A stretch of DNA of 64,000 nt from Microthrixaceae bacterium (GTDB lineage Bacteria > Actinomycetota > Acidimicrobiia > Acidimicrobiales > Microtrichaceae), in NCBI GenBank assembly GCA_027493675.1, contig JAOSKI010000012.1, forward strand, positions 124,001 to 188,000, in the 5' to 3' direction. The position numbers and the translations under genes were made by a program. A model generated the notes under the pieces. That model was given only the letters and a program-made list of their open reading frames with translations, was not told the origin of the DNA and searched no databases. Positions 38,618 through 49,761 of the stretch are shown here, in pieces. Every line of letters starts with the position of its first letter. The stretch's first letter is position 1.

Positions 38618-39031
38618 CTACTTCTTGGCAGGTGCCTTCTTCGCGGGGGCCTAGCGCTTGGCCGGTGCCTTCTTGGCGGGGGCCTTGCGCTTGGCCGGTG
38701 CCTTCTTGGCGGGTGCCTTCTTGGCGGGGGCCTTGCGCTTGGCGGGGGCCTTGCGCTTCGCGGGTGCCTTCTTGGCGGGGGCCTTGCGCTTGGCCGGTGC
38801 CTTCTTGGCGGGTGCCTTCTTGGCGGGGGCCTTGCGCTTGGCCGGTGCCTTCTTGGCGGGTGCCTTCTTGGCGGGGGCCTTGCGCTTGGCCGGTGCCTTC
38901 TTGGCGGGTGCCTTCTTGGCGGGGGCCTTGCGCTTGGCCGGTGCCTTCTTGGCCGGCGCCTTCTTCTTGGTCGGCGCCTTGCGTTTGGCTGGGGCCTTCT
39001 TCTTCGCAGGTGCCTTCTTCGTTGTTGCCAC
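38618..39031 (-). CDS. histone-H1-like Lys/Ala/Pro repeat protein with an internal TAG
   Basis: A GTG start at 39031 has GAGGAGG eight bases upstream. The product is made almost wholly of KAPAKK and KAPAKR repeats after MATTKKAPAKKKAPAKRK, like the DNA-binding tails of mycobacterial HupB and bacterial H1-like proteins; no HU fold is present. A TAG at 38651-38653 interrupts at codon 127, but the same frame goes on for ten more repeat codons (APAKKAPAKK) to another TAG at 38618-38620. Every other repeat has AAG at that place, so the stop is one base change from the repeat. Presumed nucleoid-associated. Confidence 0.82.
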
Positions 39032-39072
39032 AGATGCCCTCCTCGGCGGGCTTCATTGCTGATGAGTGCTCG

Positions 39073-40115
39073 TCAACCGATCATTGCCTTCCCCAGGAGA
39101 CGATGACGGTTCACGGTATCGGGGTGTCGGCGTCTCCGACTCCCGGGGAGTGCAAGAACGATTCCCCTTCGCGGGGTGTCGTATTCCTGCACGACAAAGG
39201 ACCTGACCTCACCGAGGTCGAGGTACTCACGAGGGCTGCGTGGCGCCGGATCAGCCATGAGCTTGAGGGGCACGTAGCAGCGGACGCCTTCGAGCTGCGC
39301 GTAGGCGCCGTGCGATGTGAACTCGACGATCTCAGCTTCGATGTTCGCGCCCGGTTGGTGTTCGGTGATGAAGCGCAGGAAGTCGGTCGGCGAGTTGATC
39401 GGTTCGGGCGATCCGCCTGCCTTGCGCTTGGCGGGGGTCCTGGCCGCTGCCTGGGGCTCACCGGCGGCCTGGGTCTTCTTCGCGGCCCGGGTTTTCGCCG
39501 AGGTCCTGGGCTGCTCGGCGGCCTGGGTCTTCCCAGCGGCCTTGGAGTGCTTCGCCGACTCCGTCTGGCCGGCGGTGCCGCTCTTGGTGCTGGTACCGCT
39601 CTTGCGCTTCGAGGGCCCCTTCGGCTCACGGGAGCCGCTGCCCGAGGGCTCGACCTTGCGGCGCTTGGCGTCCGCTGCCGCACGACGGCTCTTGGGACCC
39701 TTCACGGGCGTGCGCCCGACGAATACCCATCCCACACCCGGTACTGGCTTGCCGCCCAGGAGTCGATCGTCTTCGAACAGCCACGGGTGATCCGGGTGGA
39801 ACTCCTGGAACGAGTCGTTGGAGAGCACGGTTGCCCCGCTGCGCTCCGCGATCGTCAGGACGAAGGCGTCGCCACGCCCGACCGTGCCGGCTGGCGGGAC
39901 GAGGATCTCGCCGGCGACCACCGCCGCCTCGTACTCGCTGCGCTCCGACGGGTCGATCCTGTTGGGGAACGTCGCGTCGACAACCACAACGACGTTGTCG
40001 AAGCTGTACTCGGCCAGGAAGCGCGGACTGCCTCGTCCAGTTGAGCGAGGGACGGTCCAGTCCGCCCCTCGGTCGCGATGTTCGACCCGTCCACGACGAG
40101 GTGAGTTCCGCTCAT
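39073..40115 (-). CDS. NYN-domain ribonuclease-like protein with basic linker and S1-like C-terminal domain
   Basis: Start MSGTHLVVDGSNIATEGRTG matches the NYN/Zc3h12a-type PIN-like fold; further acidic strand ends are VVVDATFPNRIDPSERSEYE and GRGDAFVLTIAERSGATVLS then NDSFQEF. About 80 residues of Lys/Ala/Ser linker follow (KKTQAAGEPQAAARTPAKRK), then an S1/OB-like domain with GANIEAEIVEFTSHGAYAQL and GVRCYVPLKLMADPAP. Frame change near 39990; the end may be 39114 (GVGDADTPIP) if another shift is allowed. About 345 residues. Likely an RNase acting on structured or ribosome-bound RNA; inference. Confidence 0.75.
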
Positions 40116-40214
40116 GACGTGCTCAAGTGAAGCAGCTCACAGCACGCGAGTCGCGTTTATGCACCCGGCTGCACTCGGAGGGTTCGTCGTGCTCGGTGAT
40201 GCAGCAGGCTCCCG

Positions 40215-40865
40215 ATGGACCCAATACGATCGCCGGCGTGTTGCGCGCAGGTGCTGTTCGACTTCGGTGGAGTCGTGCTGTCCAGTCCCTTCGAGGCCTT
40301 CGCCGCGTACGAGCGGCGAGCCGGCCTCGCTCCCGGTGCGATCCGCGAGATCAACGCGACCGATTCCGATTCCAACGCCTGGGCGCGTCTGGAGCGTTCG
40401 GAGGTTGACATATCGTCGTTCTGCGAGCTGTTCGAGTCGGAGGCGGCGGCGCTCGGGCATCGGGTGTCGGGCGAGGAGGTGCTCGGGTGCCTGGCCGGTG
40501 AGGTCCGTCCCGAGATGGTCGTGGCGATCGAAGCCCTCCGTGGGAACTTCTCGGTGGGGCTTCTCACCAACAACTTCGTGGTGGGAACACCGCAGTGGTC
40601 GAGCGGTGGTCCGTTCGCCGAACTGCTCGGGCTCTTCGATGTGATCGTGGAGTCCTCAGAGGTGGGGTGTCGAAAGCCCGAGCAGCGGTTCTACGAGATC
40701 GCGTTGGAGCGCCTCGGCATCGCGGCGCACGAAGCGGTGTTCCTCGACGACCTGGGTGTGAACCTGAAACCCGCCGCGGCGATGGGGATGACGACGATCA
40801 AGGTGAGCGATCCCCTCGACGCTCTACGCGAGCTCGAAGGGATCGTAGGCATCCCGCTGAGGTAG
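40215..40865 (+). CDS. HAD-superfamily hydrolase (subfamily IA)
   Basis: Intact 216-residue protein. Motif I is VLFDFGGVVLSSPFEAFAAY (nucleophile Asp followed by FGG), motif II is VGLLTNNFVVG, motif III has CRKPEQRFYEIALERLGI and motif IV is AVFLDDLGVNLKPAAAMGM. The DFGG variant is typical of the epoxide-hydrolase-N-terminal-like phosphatases. The start is uncertain: ATG at 40215 or a downstream GTG near VLFDF. Converges with kgd, 18 bases apart. Small phosphorylated substrate, unknown. Confidence 0.87.
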   Translation: MDPIRSPACCAQVLFDFGGVVLSSPFEAFAAYERRAGLAPGAIREINATDSDSNAWARLERSEVDISSFCELFESEAAALGHRVSGEEVLGCLAGEVRPEMVVAIEALRGNFSVGLLTNNFVVGTPQWSSGGPFAELLGLFDVIVESSEVGCRKPEQRFYEIALERLGIAAHEAVFLDDLGVNLKPAAAMGMTTIKVSDPLDALRELEGIVGIPLR

Positions 40866-40883
40866 CGATGCACGGGCCTTCAC

Positions 40884-43800
40884 TCAGAACGGTTCGAACG
40901 CCGCGTGCAGGATCATCTCCTGTTCCTGGAGGTGTATCGCGTGGCTGCCGGTGGCCGGTGATCCCTCGGCGGAGCGGCTGACACGCTGGATCGCACAACG
41001 ATCGCCGAAGCCGTCGTAGGAGTGGCCCCTTGACGAAGTTCCAGGGTCCCATGTTCTCGGGCTCCTCCTGGAGCCACACCAGCTCCCGGCAGTTCGGGTA
41101 ACGGGCCAACTCGGCTGCCAGCATCTCGCCTTCGGCCACGGGTAGAGCTGCTCCACCCGGATCACCGGGACGTCCACGCCGCGCCGGTCACGCTGAGCTC
41201 TGCCTCCACCGACACCTTGCCCGACGCGAGCACCACCCGTCGCACGCCAGGCGCATCGGTGACGGTGGTGTCGGGAACGACCTCCCGGAACGACCCGCTG
41301 GTCAGCTCGTCGATGCGCGAATGCCAGTGGCGGTCCCGCAGGCCCGATTTCGGCGTGCTCACGATGAGCGGCTTGTGGACTTCGCAGTGGGCCTGGCGTC
41401 GAAGCAGGTGGAAGAACTGCGCAGGCGTGGTGGGCTGGCACACCTGGATGTTGTCCTCTGCGCAGAGTATGAGGAAGCGCTCCAGTCGCCCGAAGAGTGC
41501 TCCGGCCCCTGGCCCTCGTAGCCGTGGGGGAGTAGCAGCACCAGACTCGAGTGCTGGTCCCACTTGTCCTCCGCGGCCACCAGGAACTGATCGATCACGA
41601 TCTGTGCCCCGTTGGCGAAGTCGCCGAACTGGGCCTCCCAGACCACCAGTGCATCGGTGTTGACCACCGTGTAGCCGTACTCGAATCCGAGAGCCGCGTA
41701 CTCCGAGAGCAACGAGTCGTAGATCCAGAACTCCGAGCCTCCCTCCTTTGCCAGTTGACGCAGTGGGACGTACTCGGCGCCGGATTCGTAGTCGAACAGC
41801 GTGGAGTGCCGGTGCGAGAAGGTCCGCGACGTGAGTCCTGGCCCGCCACCCGCACCGAGGTGCCCTCGGCAAGCAGCGAACCCATGGCGAGCCCTTCGCC
41901 GAGCGCCCAGTCGATGTCGCCCTCGGCGAGTATCTCGGCGCGCCTGGCGAACTGCCTGGCGAGCTTGGGGTGCAGGGTGAACGAGTCCGGCGTCGTGTCC
42001 AACGCCTTGAAGACGCGGTCGAGCACGGATCGCTCCACGCTGGTGTCCACTCGTGGCAGTACGCCCACATCGGGCGGATGGGGCGCAGCCACCACCTGCG
42101 ACTCGGGAGCGGCGGAGCGGGTCTCCTCGAGAGCCTCCTGAAGGCGTGACCCGAAGTCGATGAGCGGACTCGGCCTCGTCCAAGGTGATGTCGCCACGGC
42201 GGACCAGGTTCTCGACGTAGATCTTGCGCACGCTGCGAAGTGAGTCGATCTTGCGGTACATCCTGGGCTGGGTGTAGCTCGGGTCGTCTCCCTCGTTGTG
42301 GCCGTGGCGCCGGTAGCACACCATGTCGATCACGACGTCCTTGTGGAACGCCTGCCGGTATGCGAACGCTAAGCGGGCGACCCTGACGCACGCCTCGGGG
42401 TCGTCGCCGTTCACGTGCAGGATAGGTGCCTGGACCGACTTCGCGATGTCGGTGCAGTACTCCGAGGAGCGCGCCGACTCCGGGGAGTGGTGAACCCGAG
42501 CTGGTTGTTCACCACGATGTGGATGGTCCCACCCACCCGGTAGCCCTTGATCTGGCTCATCGCAGGGTCTCGGCGACCACGCCCTGGCCCGCGAAGGCTG
42601 CGTCGCCGTGCATCAGCACCGGGAGAACCGGGTAGCGGTGTTCACCGTCGGGGGGATCTGGTCCATCCTGGCGCGCGTCATGCCTTCGACCACGGGGTCC
42701 ACTGCTTCGAGATGCGAGGGGTTCGCGGCGAGGTGAAGCGGCAACTCCTCACCCGAACGCGCCCGGAAGGTGCCCTCCTGGCCCAAGTGGTACTTGACGT
42801 CGCCCGAACCCTGGATGGAGTCGGGGTCGAGGTAGTCCTCGAACTCCCTGAACAGGGCGCTGTACGCCTTGCCCACGATGTTCACCAGCACGTTCAGGCG
42901 GCCGCGGTGGGGCATGCCCAACACCGCGCTGTCCATGTCGTCGTCGGCGGCCGCTTCGAGTACCGCGTCGAGCAGTGGGATCAGCGACTCGGCTCCTTCG
43001 AGGCCGAAGCGCTTCTGACCGAGGTACTTGGTGCCCAGGAACTTCTCGAGCGCTTCTGCGCCGTTGAGCTTCGACAGGATGTGACGCTGGTCGGCGTTGT
43101 CGAGGTGGTTGGAGGCACCCTCGACCTGCTCCTGGATCCAGCGCTTCTCCTCGGGGTCCTGGATGTGCATGTACTCGATGCCGATCGTGCGGCAGTAGGC
43201 GTCACGCAGCACATGCAGGATGTCACCAAGCGCCATCCGGTCGGTGTCCCCGACACGTGCATAGATCCCCTGTGACCCTCCGGTGAGGAAGCGCCTGTCC
43301 AGGTCCCAGATGGTCAGGCCGTAGGTGGCGGGGTCGAGTTCCGAGTGCATCTCGGGTGGATCCGCGGCCAGAGGATCCAGATCCGCGATCAGGTGCCCTC
43401 GCACCCGGTACATGTTGATCAGGGTCGAGACCTGCATCTGCTTGGCGACCTGGGTGTCCTCGCTGTCTGGGGCGTTCAGGTCCTGGCGCCACCGCACCGC
43501 CTCGTAGGGCACACCCAGAGCGGCGAAGATCTCGTCGTAGAATCCGTCCTCGCCCAACAGGAGGTCTTCGACCTTCTTGAGCATGAGCCCCGACTCGGCA
43601 CCCTGGATGATCCGGTGGTCGTAGGTGGAGGAGACCGTCATCACCTTCGACACGCCGAGATCCGCCATGGTCCGCGGGTCCGAGCCTGAGAACGCCGTGG
43701 GGAAGCCGAGGCTTCCAACGCCGACGATCGCGCCTTGTCCGGGCATGAGGCGCGGCACCGATCGTTCGGTGCCGATGGTGCCCGGGTTGGTGAGGGTGAC

Positions 43801-44690
43801 CGTCACCCCGGCGAAGTCGTCCACGGTCAACTTGTTGGTCTTTGCCTTGCGGACCATCTCGTCGTAGGCGGCCGCGAACCTCGCGAAGTCCATGGTCTCC
43901 GCGTTGCGGATGCACGGCACGATCAGGCTGCGTGAACCGTCGCGCTTCTCCATGTCGATGGCGAGACCCAGCCCGACGTGCTCGTGGCGCACGATTCGTG
44001 GCTCACCGTCGGGCCCGGTGACGAACGAGGCGTTGCATGCCGGCACGTGCTCGCCGAGAGCCTTGACGAGCGCGTAGCCGATGAGGTGGGTGAAGCTGAC
44101 CTTGCCGCCCCTGGTGCGGCCGAGGTAGCCGTTTATCACCTGACGGTTGATCTCGAGCAGCTTCGCGGGGACCTCCCGGTACGAGGTGGCGGTCGGTACC
44201 TCGAGGCTCGCCTCCATGTTGGCAACGATCCGCTTGCCCGCCCCGCGGATCTCCTCTCCGGGGGCTCCTCGCCGACCGTCGCCTGCTCGGGTGGCCGCTG
44301 CCCGGCCTTCTTGGACTTCTTCGCCTTCTTGTCCTCTTTGCCTTCCGTGCCCTCCTTGTCCCCCTTGGCGACCTTGGGCTTCTGCGAGGCGTCCTCGAGC
44401 GGAGTCCTCGCAATGGGGGCGAACGCGTCGGGAGGCGCCGGTGTGTGTGGGGCGCCCGCTGCGGTTCCGTCGGTCGTGGGTGCTGCCGGCAACGTGGATG
44501 TGTCAGCTGGGTGGGCGCCCGCACGGGAGCGGGTTCCCAGTGGTGGGTAATCCTCGAAGAACTCCTGCCAGCTCGGGCCCACCGAGGCAGGGTCGGCGAG
44601 GTACTGCTCGTACATCTCCTCTACGAGCCATGCGTTCGGGCCGATCGGCTCGTTCGACGGGAACGCGGTCGCTGAGGGTGTGTCGGTCAC
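40884..44690 (-). CDS. kgd: multifunctional 2-oxoglutarate dehydrogenase/decarboxylase KGD
   Basis: About 1268 residues, the size of actinobacterial KGD. GTG start at 44690 gives [20 protein letters not shown] and the E1 N-terminal helix [15 protein letters not shown] Lys-rich linker leads to an E2-like acyltransferase domain ([33 protein letters not shown]), then the ThDP-dependent E1 part ([40 protein letters not shown]) and the C-terminal domain ([17 protein letters not shown]). At least six frameshifts lie below 42650, plus one near 44240. Links to the TCA cycle; in mycobacteria controlled by GarA. Confidence 0.9.
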
Positions 44691-44739
44691 AACCCCGATC
44701 CTACAGGCGCGAAACGGGGGTCGATCCGGCCAGGGCGGT

Positions 44740-45522
44740 ATGGTGCGCGCTGTGTTGATCGCGACCTGGAACGTGAACTCGCTCAACGCCCGCATGCCCC
44801 GGGTCACGCAGTGGTTGGACGAGGTTCGCCCGGATGTCCTGTGCCTTCAGGAGACCAAGCTTGCGAACGACAAGTTCCCGCGATGGCCTTCAGCTCTCTC
44901 GGCTACGACTCGGTCCCACCACGGCGAGGGCCGCTGGAACGGGGTCGCGATCCTGTCGCGCGTGGGCATCGACGACGTGATCGCCGGCTTCGACGACGAC
45001 CGCGAACCGGACCCCGACGCCCGAGCACTGTGGGCAACCTGCGGAGGAGTGCGGGTGTGCTCGGTGTACGTGCCCAACGGTCGGGAGATCGACCACGACC
45101 ACTACCGCTACAAGCTCGACTGGCTCGCCCGGCTGCGCAACCACCTGGATCGTCACCACGCAGCGGACGAGGACCTGGTCGTGCTGGGCGACTGGAACGT
45201 GGCGCCCGAGGACCGTGACGTGTGGGACCCGTTGCACTTCGAGGGTTGCACCCATGTGAGTGCCGCCGAACGGGAGGCGATAGCCGAGGTCGCCGCGTGG
45301 GGCCTCGTAGACACCCTCCGGGAGCGCTACCCCGATGGAGGGATCTACAGCTACTGGGACTACCGCAACGGCGACTTCCACAAGCGACGTGGCATGCGCA
45401 TCGACTACCTGCTGGCATCGGTGCCACTGGCACGGCGGAGCGTCGCGGACCTGATCGACCGCAACGCCCGCAAGGGTTCCAAGCCGTCGGACCATGCCCC
45501 TGTCATGGGCCGATTCGACTGA
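44740..45522 (+). CDS. xthA: exodeoxyribonuclease III (AP endonuclease)
   Basis: Start MVRAVLIATWNVNSLNARMP with AGGGCGG upstream. Exo III motifs: VLCLQETK (metal Glu), WNGVAILSR, CSVYVPNGREIDHDHYRYKL, LVVLGDWNVAPEDRDVWDP, MRIDYLLASVPL and the C-terminal SDHAPVMG catalytic His. About 260 residues. A short stretch near 44885-44930 is out of frame: FSSLGYDSVPPRR appears in another frame, so compensating indels are likely. Divergent from kgd with 49 bases between. Repairs abasic sites. Confidence 0.9.
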   Translation: MVRAVLIATWNVNSLNARMPRVTQWLDEVRPDVLCLQETKLANDKFPRWPSALSATTRSHHGEGRWNGVAILSRVGIDDVIAGFDDDREPDPDARALWATCGGVRVCSVYVPNGREIDHDHYRYKLDWLARLRNHLDRHHAADEDLVVLGDWNVAPEDRDVWDPLHFEGCTHVSAAEREAIAEVAAWGLVDTLRERYPDGGIYSYWDYRNGDFHKRRGMRIDYLLASVPLARRSVADLIDRNARKGSKPSDHAPVMGRFD

Positions 45523-45531
45523 ACGGAGGTC

Positions 45532-46422
45532 ATGATGGGGGATCTGGACGACCTGGTCGCGGCGGCAACGGGTGCGCAGCCTGATCCCCAGGCAGAGGGT
45601 TCCGGCCCGCAGCACCGCAGCGTCAGGGTCGACGCGCTGTCGTCGCTCCGCGCCACCGCGCAACGCCGGCAACGCCGCAGGTTGGCGGATGCAGCGCGTG
45701 AACTGATCACGAAGGTCGTCGTCACCGCGGCCGGGGCGGACGACCTGGCTGGCGTCGCCGACCGTCTCGAGGAGCTCTGCGGGTTCCTCGGGGAGCTTCC
45801 CCCTCGGGGCAGGCCTACGAAGGCTTCTCCGAAGCGGCCAATGCCGGGGCCGCGATGAAGGCTGCGATGGCGCTGTTGAGCTCCGCTGCTCAGGATTCAG
45901 TTGCGCGGGATTCGGATTCGCAGGGCTCGGAGTCCGTCGGGAATGCTTCGGAGAGCGAGTCCGGATCCTGTGATTCCGCAGAGGACGAGTGGTTCGCCTT
46001 CTTCGACCAGAGCCCACTGAGCGGGCTGTCCAATCCGCTGTCACCGCCGCTGGTCCTCAGCTACGACCCAGCGGACGCAAGCGCGCTCCGGGGTCATGTC
46101 AACTTCGGAACTGCATACGAAGGACCACCCGGTTTCGTGCACGGAGGATACGTGGCCGCGGTGTTCGACGAGCTGCTGGGTGCGACCCAGTCGCTGTCGG
46201 GAACCCAGGGGATGACCGCGCACCTGGGTGTGGACTACCGCAGCCCCACCCCTGGGCGTGGATCTCGAGATGCACGGCTGGGTCGAGTCGATCGAGGGCC
46301 GCAAGATCCGGAGCCGCGCGACCCTCAAGGCAGGTGAGCAGCTGTGCGCGGAGGCAAGCGCCCTCTTCGTAGCGTTCGAACCGGGCGCATTCCTCGAACT
46401 GCTCGAAGCCCGTGACGTCTGA
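45532..46422 (+). CDS. hotdog-fold thioesterase (PaaI-like) with N-terminal extension
   Basis: ATG at 45532 follows GGAGGT by two bases (or 45535). The first 90 residues (MMGDLDDLVAAATGAQPDPQ ... AARELITKVVVTAAG) and GQAYEGFSEAANAGAAMK are joined across a frameshift near 45810. A Ser/Asp/Glu-rich linker follows. The hotdog domain has FGTAYEGPPGFVHGGYVAAV, FDELLGATQSL and, after a second frameshift near 46255, GVDLEMHGWVESIEGRKIR ending ALFVAFEPGAFLELLEARDV. About 296 residues. Hydrolyses acyl-CoA; chain unknown. Just downstream of xthA. Confidence 0.8.
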
Positions 46423-46459
46423 CCTGTGCGTGGACGGCTGGTGGTGATTCACCGAGTCG

Positions 46460-48520
46460 TCAGTCGTTCGCTGAGGAGCCCTGGTGTGCTTCGCCCACGA
46501 GCCGCAGCAGGTCGGGACCGAATCGCTCGGCCTTGACCGCCCCGATCCCCGGCAGCGCGAAGTTCGGTTTGGGACGTGGGCCGCTCACTCGCCACCGAGC
46601 GGGCGTGGCATCGCTGAAGACCACGTAGGCGGGCACGTCCGCCTTGGAGGCCTGCACCCGCCTCCAGGATCTCAACGCCTCGAACAGCTCGGAGTCGGCT
46701 TCGGTCAGTTCGTCGACGGCTCTCCGGCTCGACCGCCTGCGCAGCGACGAACGCGCGGCGGCTGCGTTGCGGGAGACCTCGTCGCGGCTGGGAGCACGCC
46801 TGGGAGGACCCATCCCGGAGCGGATGTCGTCCAGCCACGGCGAGGGTGCGCGCCGCACGGTCCGTCTTCCGAAGGTCCGTGAGGTGGCATATGTGCAGTG
46901 GAGCTGATCGCGTGCCCTCGTGAGGGCGACGTAGAGGAGCCGGCGCTCCTCCTGCGTGGCCTCGGGGTCCTCCTCTGCGTGGTGGATGGGCACGTAACCC
47001 TTCTCCAAGCCGGCCACATGCACGATCGACCATTCGAGCCCCTTCGCGGCGTGGAAGGTGACGATCTCCACGGCATCGCCGTGGTGGTCGGTGTCCCGCA
47101 GGGTCGCGTGCAGCCACGAGGCGAAGTCACCGGTGGAGCTGCCGGGATCAGCGCGAGGTATTCGTTGCCGAGGCGCACCAGCTCCGAGATGTTGGCGCGC
47201 CGCTCGTCGTTCAGATGGTGCTCCGTGACATCGTGGCCGGACGGTTCGGGCCGCTCCGGGTCCATCCCCGAGCGGCTCAGTCGGTCGCAGTCAGCGAGGA
47301 AATCGCTCACCGACAACGCTGATCGCAGCCGCTGGAGCGCCTCTTGGACCTCGGGCTGTTCGAGAAGGGGAGCCTGCCCCCGGACCCGGTGTGGAATCCC
47401 GGAGGCCCCGAATGCCTCGGAGAAGGCGGCCGCCTGGGAGTTGGTACGCACCAATACCGCCTGGGTCCGCCAGGGGTCGCCGGGACGGCGAAGATCCCGA
47501 CAGGATCGCACCACCGCTGCTGCCTCGGCCTTCTCGTCGTCGAAGCCCCGGATCGTCGGGCGTGCCCCAGGGGCACGGTTGGCTCTCAGGGCCATCATCC
47601 GCGAGCCACCGGTCGACAGCAGCGCGTTCGCCGCGGTGAGGATCTCGGGGTGGAGCGGTAGTTGTCGTGGAGGGTCACGGTGGAACCGCCTGGGAAGAAG
47701 CGGTCGAAGTCCACCAGGTAACGGGCGTCGGCGCCGTTCCAGGAGTAGATCGCCTGGTTGGGGTCACCCACGACGCACAAGGTCGACTCCGACCCGAGCC
47801 AGGCGGTGAGCAGGCGGTGCTGAAGCGGGTTCACGTCCTGGAACTCGTCGACGTACAGGTATCTGAAGCGCCATCGCCGCGCGGTCGCGTAGACGGGATC
47901 TGCCTCCAGGTCGCGTGTGGCCAGGCGCAACAGGTCGTCGAAGTCCACCATGCGCCGCTTCTTCTTGGTGTCGCGGTAGCGGGCGAAGACCTCCGCGAGC
48001 ACATGGGGATCAACGGCGGGTCGCGATCCGCGGCTACCGCGGCTGCGGGATAGTCCTCGGGCTCGACCAGGCGTGCGGAGGCCCATTCGATCTCGGCTGT
48101 CACGTCGAGGGGCAGGGTGCGGGACCCCGACGGGCACAGCCGGGCGATGAAGCCCACCTTGCGGTCCATCAACTCGGGTGGGCGGATGCCGCGCTCCTCC
48201 CATCGCTGACGGAGCTGCGCGTAGGCGATCGCGTGGAAGGTGCCTGCCTGGATTCCCTGGCGAAGCCCCAGCCGCCCCAGCCGCTCGCGCAGCTCCGCCG
48301 CCGCCTTTCGTGTGAAGGTGACCGCCAGGACCCGTGCGGGGTCTGCCTCGCCCGTCTCGGCGAGGTAGGCGATGCGGTGGGTCAATACCCTCGTCTTTCC
48401 AGATCCCGCCCCGGCGAGGATCCGCAGCGGCGAGCCGGTGGATGTGACCGCGGCGCGTTGGTCCGCGTTCAGGCTGCGCAGCAAGCCGTCGATCGTGTCT
48501 GCGCCCGGTGGGTGCTTCAC
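46460..48520 (-). CDS. UvrD/PcrA-type DNA helicase with C-terminal HRDC (UvrD2-like)
   Basis: GTG start at 48520 (VKHPPGADTIDGLLRSLNAD). Helicase motifs: I LAGAGSGKTRVLTHRIAYLA, Ia VTFTRKAAAELRERL, II YLYVDEFQDVNPLQHRLL, III VVGDPNQAIYSWNGAD, IV LHDNYRST, V VTFHAAKGLEWSIVHVAG and VI RLLYVALTRARDQLH. The C-terminal 90 residues (VPAYVVFSDAT, LPGIGAVKAERFGPDLLRLV) form an HRDC domain, as in mycobacterial UvrD2. Frames change near 48030, 47640 and 47130. About 686 residues. 3'-5' unwinding in repair and replication. Confidence 0.9.
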
Positions 48521-48674
48521 CGTCGGGAACCTACCAGCGCCCCGTGACAGCCATGATCGCCGGCCCACACTCTCGACCTGTGTCCACATCCCCGAACTGT
48601 CCGGTGTGGTGCGCGGATTCCGCAGCTGAGGCCGACCAGTCGGCGGGGGGCGTAGCTTCCGGAGGATGGAACCC

Positions 48675-49010
48675 GTGCCCATGGACGACTTCGAGCGACT
48701 GGTCGGTGATGCCCTAGACGCCATGCGCGGGGACCTGGCATCACGAATGGACAACGTGGTGGTCTGTGTCGAGGTGTCGCACCCCGACGAGGATCTACTG
48801 GGCCTCTACGAGGGGTTCCGCTCACTGAGCACAGGCTATACGGTGCCATGGAGCTACCGGACACGGTGACCCTGTATCGCGGCCCGATCTGTGCGATCAG
48901 CCGCGACGAGGCCGAGGTCGTCGAACAGGTGCGGGTGACGGTCATCCACGAGGTGGCGCATCGCTTCGGCCTCGACGACGACCAACTCGGCGAGCTGGGG
49001 TGGGCCTGGG
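48675..49010 (+). CDS. small zincin-type metallopeptidase-family protein
   Basis: GGAGG at 48661-48665 suits a GTG start at 48675 (VPMDDFERLVGDALDAM) nine bases on; ATG at 48666 is in frame but too close. The protein continues with NVVVCVEVSHPDEDLLGLYE and, after a frame change near 48840, ELPDTVTLYRGPICAISRDE and VIHEVAHRFGLDDDQLGELG, the HExxH zinc motif with a downstream acidic residue. The family normally ends just after ELGW; no stop is found there in any frame, so the end is approximate and another indel is likely. About 112 residues. Confidence 0.75.
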
Positions 49011-49088
49011 CGGTCCACCCCAGCTCGCCCCTGGGCAGCCCGCCGGATCGTCCGTCGCGGAGGGTGCCGGCACAGTTACGCTTGGCGC

Positions 49089-49711
49089 GTGGGAATCAAC
49101 GAGAGCCATCTGCACCGCAACGAACGGATCATTCTCGATCTGCACCCTCATTGGGTGATGCTGGTCAAGGGCATCCTGGCCGTTCTCGTATCGACTGCGA
49201 TCGGCGGATACCTGGCGTTCGGCGTCGGCGAAGGCACGCTGCAGACGGGCCTGCGTTGGGTTGCGCTCCTGTTGATCGTCCTCAGCCTCGGCTACTTCGC
49301 CCAACGTTGGGTCTCGTGGTACTCGACCAACTTCGTGGTAACCACCGACCGCTGCATCTACAGGTCCGGGATCCTGTCGAAGCGTGGAATCGAGATCCCC
49401 TTGGAGCGCATCAACACGATCTTCTTCGAACAGCGGTTGCTCGACCGGATCCTCAAAGCGGGAAGCCTGGTGATCGAATCGGCGGGGGAGATGGGGCGCC
49501 AGACCTTCCAGGACGTGCGCAACCCTGTGCACGTCCAGAACGTCATCTACCAGGCGATGGAGGAGAACGAAACCGCAAGTTCGACCGCATCTCGGGCGGT
49601 GGGCAGCCTTCCACGGCCGACGAGCTCGCCAAGTTGGTAGAGCTCCACGCCCAGGGTCATCTCTCCGACGTCGAGTTCGAGGCACAGAAGGCCCGCCTGC
49701 TCGGGAGCTGA
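49089..49711 (+). CDS. PH-domain (bPH) membrane protein with SHOCT-like C-terminus
   Basis: GTG start at 49089 (VGINESHLHRNERIILDLHP). Two membrane helices (VMLVKGILAVLVSTAIGGYL and WVALLLIVLSLGYF) are followed by the bacterial PH domain: YSTNFVVTTDRCIYRSGILS and KRGIEIPLERINTIFFEQRL. After a frame change near 49570 the tail is STADELAKLVELHAQGHLSD then VEFEAQKARLLGS, the SHOCT pattern. About 207 residues. Role unknown; such proteins are often linked to membrane or stress functions. Followed at once by direct repeats and a large hairpin. Confidence 0.82.
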
Positions 49712-49712
49712 A

Positions 49713-49761
49713 CCGGGCGAACTGACTGACCCGGGCGAACTGACTGACCAGGGCGAACTGA
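49713..49761. repeat. 18-bp tandem repeats feeding into a hairpin
   Basis: CCGGGCGAACTGACTGAC occurs at 49713-49730 and 49731-49748, and a partial third copy (CAGGGCGAACTGA) forms the outer left arm of the hairpin at 49748-49810. They begin two bases after the PH-protein stop. Confidence 0.8.

Noticed and set aside
38547-39062. Overlapping long frames in all phases of the Lys/Ala/Pro repeat region
   Set aside because: A repeat whose length is a multiple of three keeps every frame open. Only the minus-strand GTG frame has a ribosome binding site and a plausible basic product.
48848-49711. A long plus-strand frame linking the metallopeptidase to the SHOCT tail of the PH protein
   Set aside because: The middle is out of frame with the conserved PH domain; the ends belong to two different genes joined by indels.
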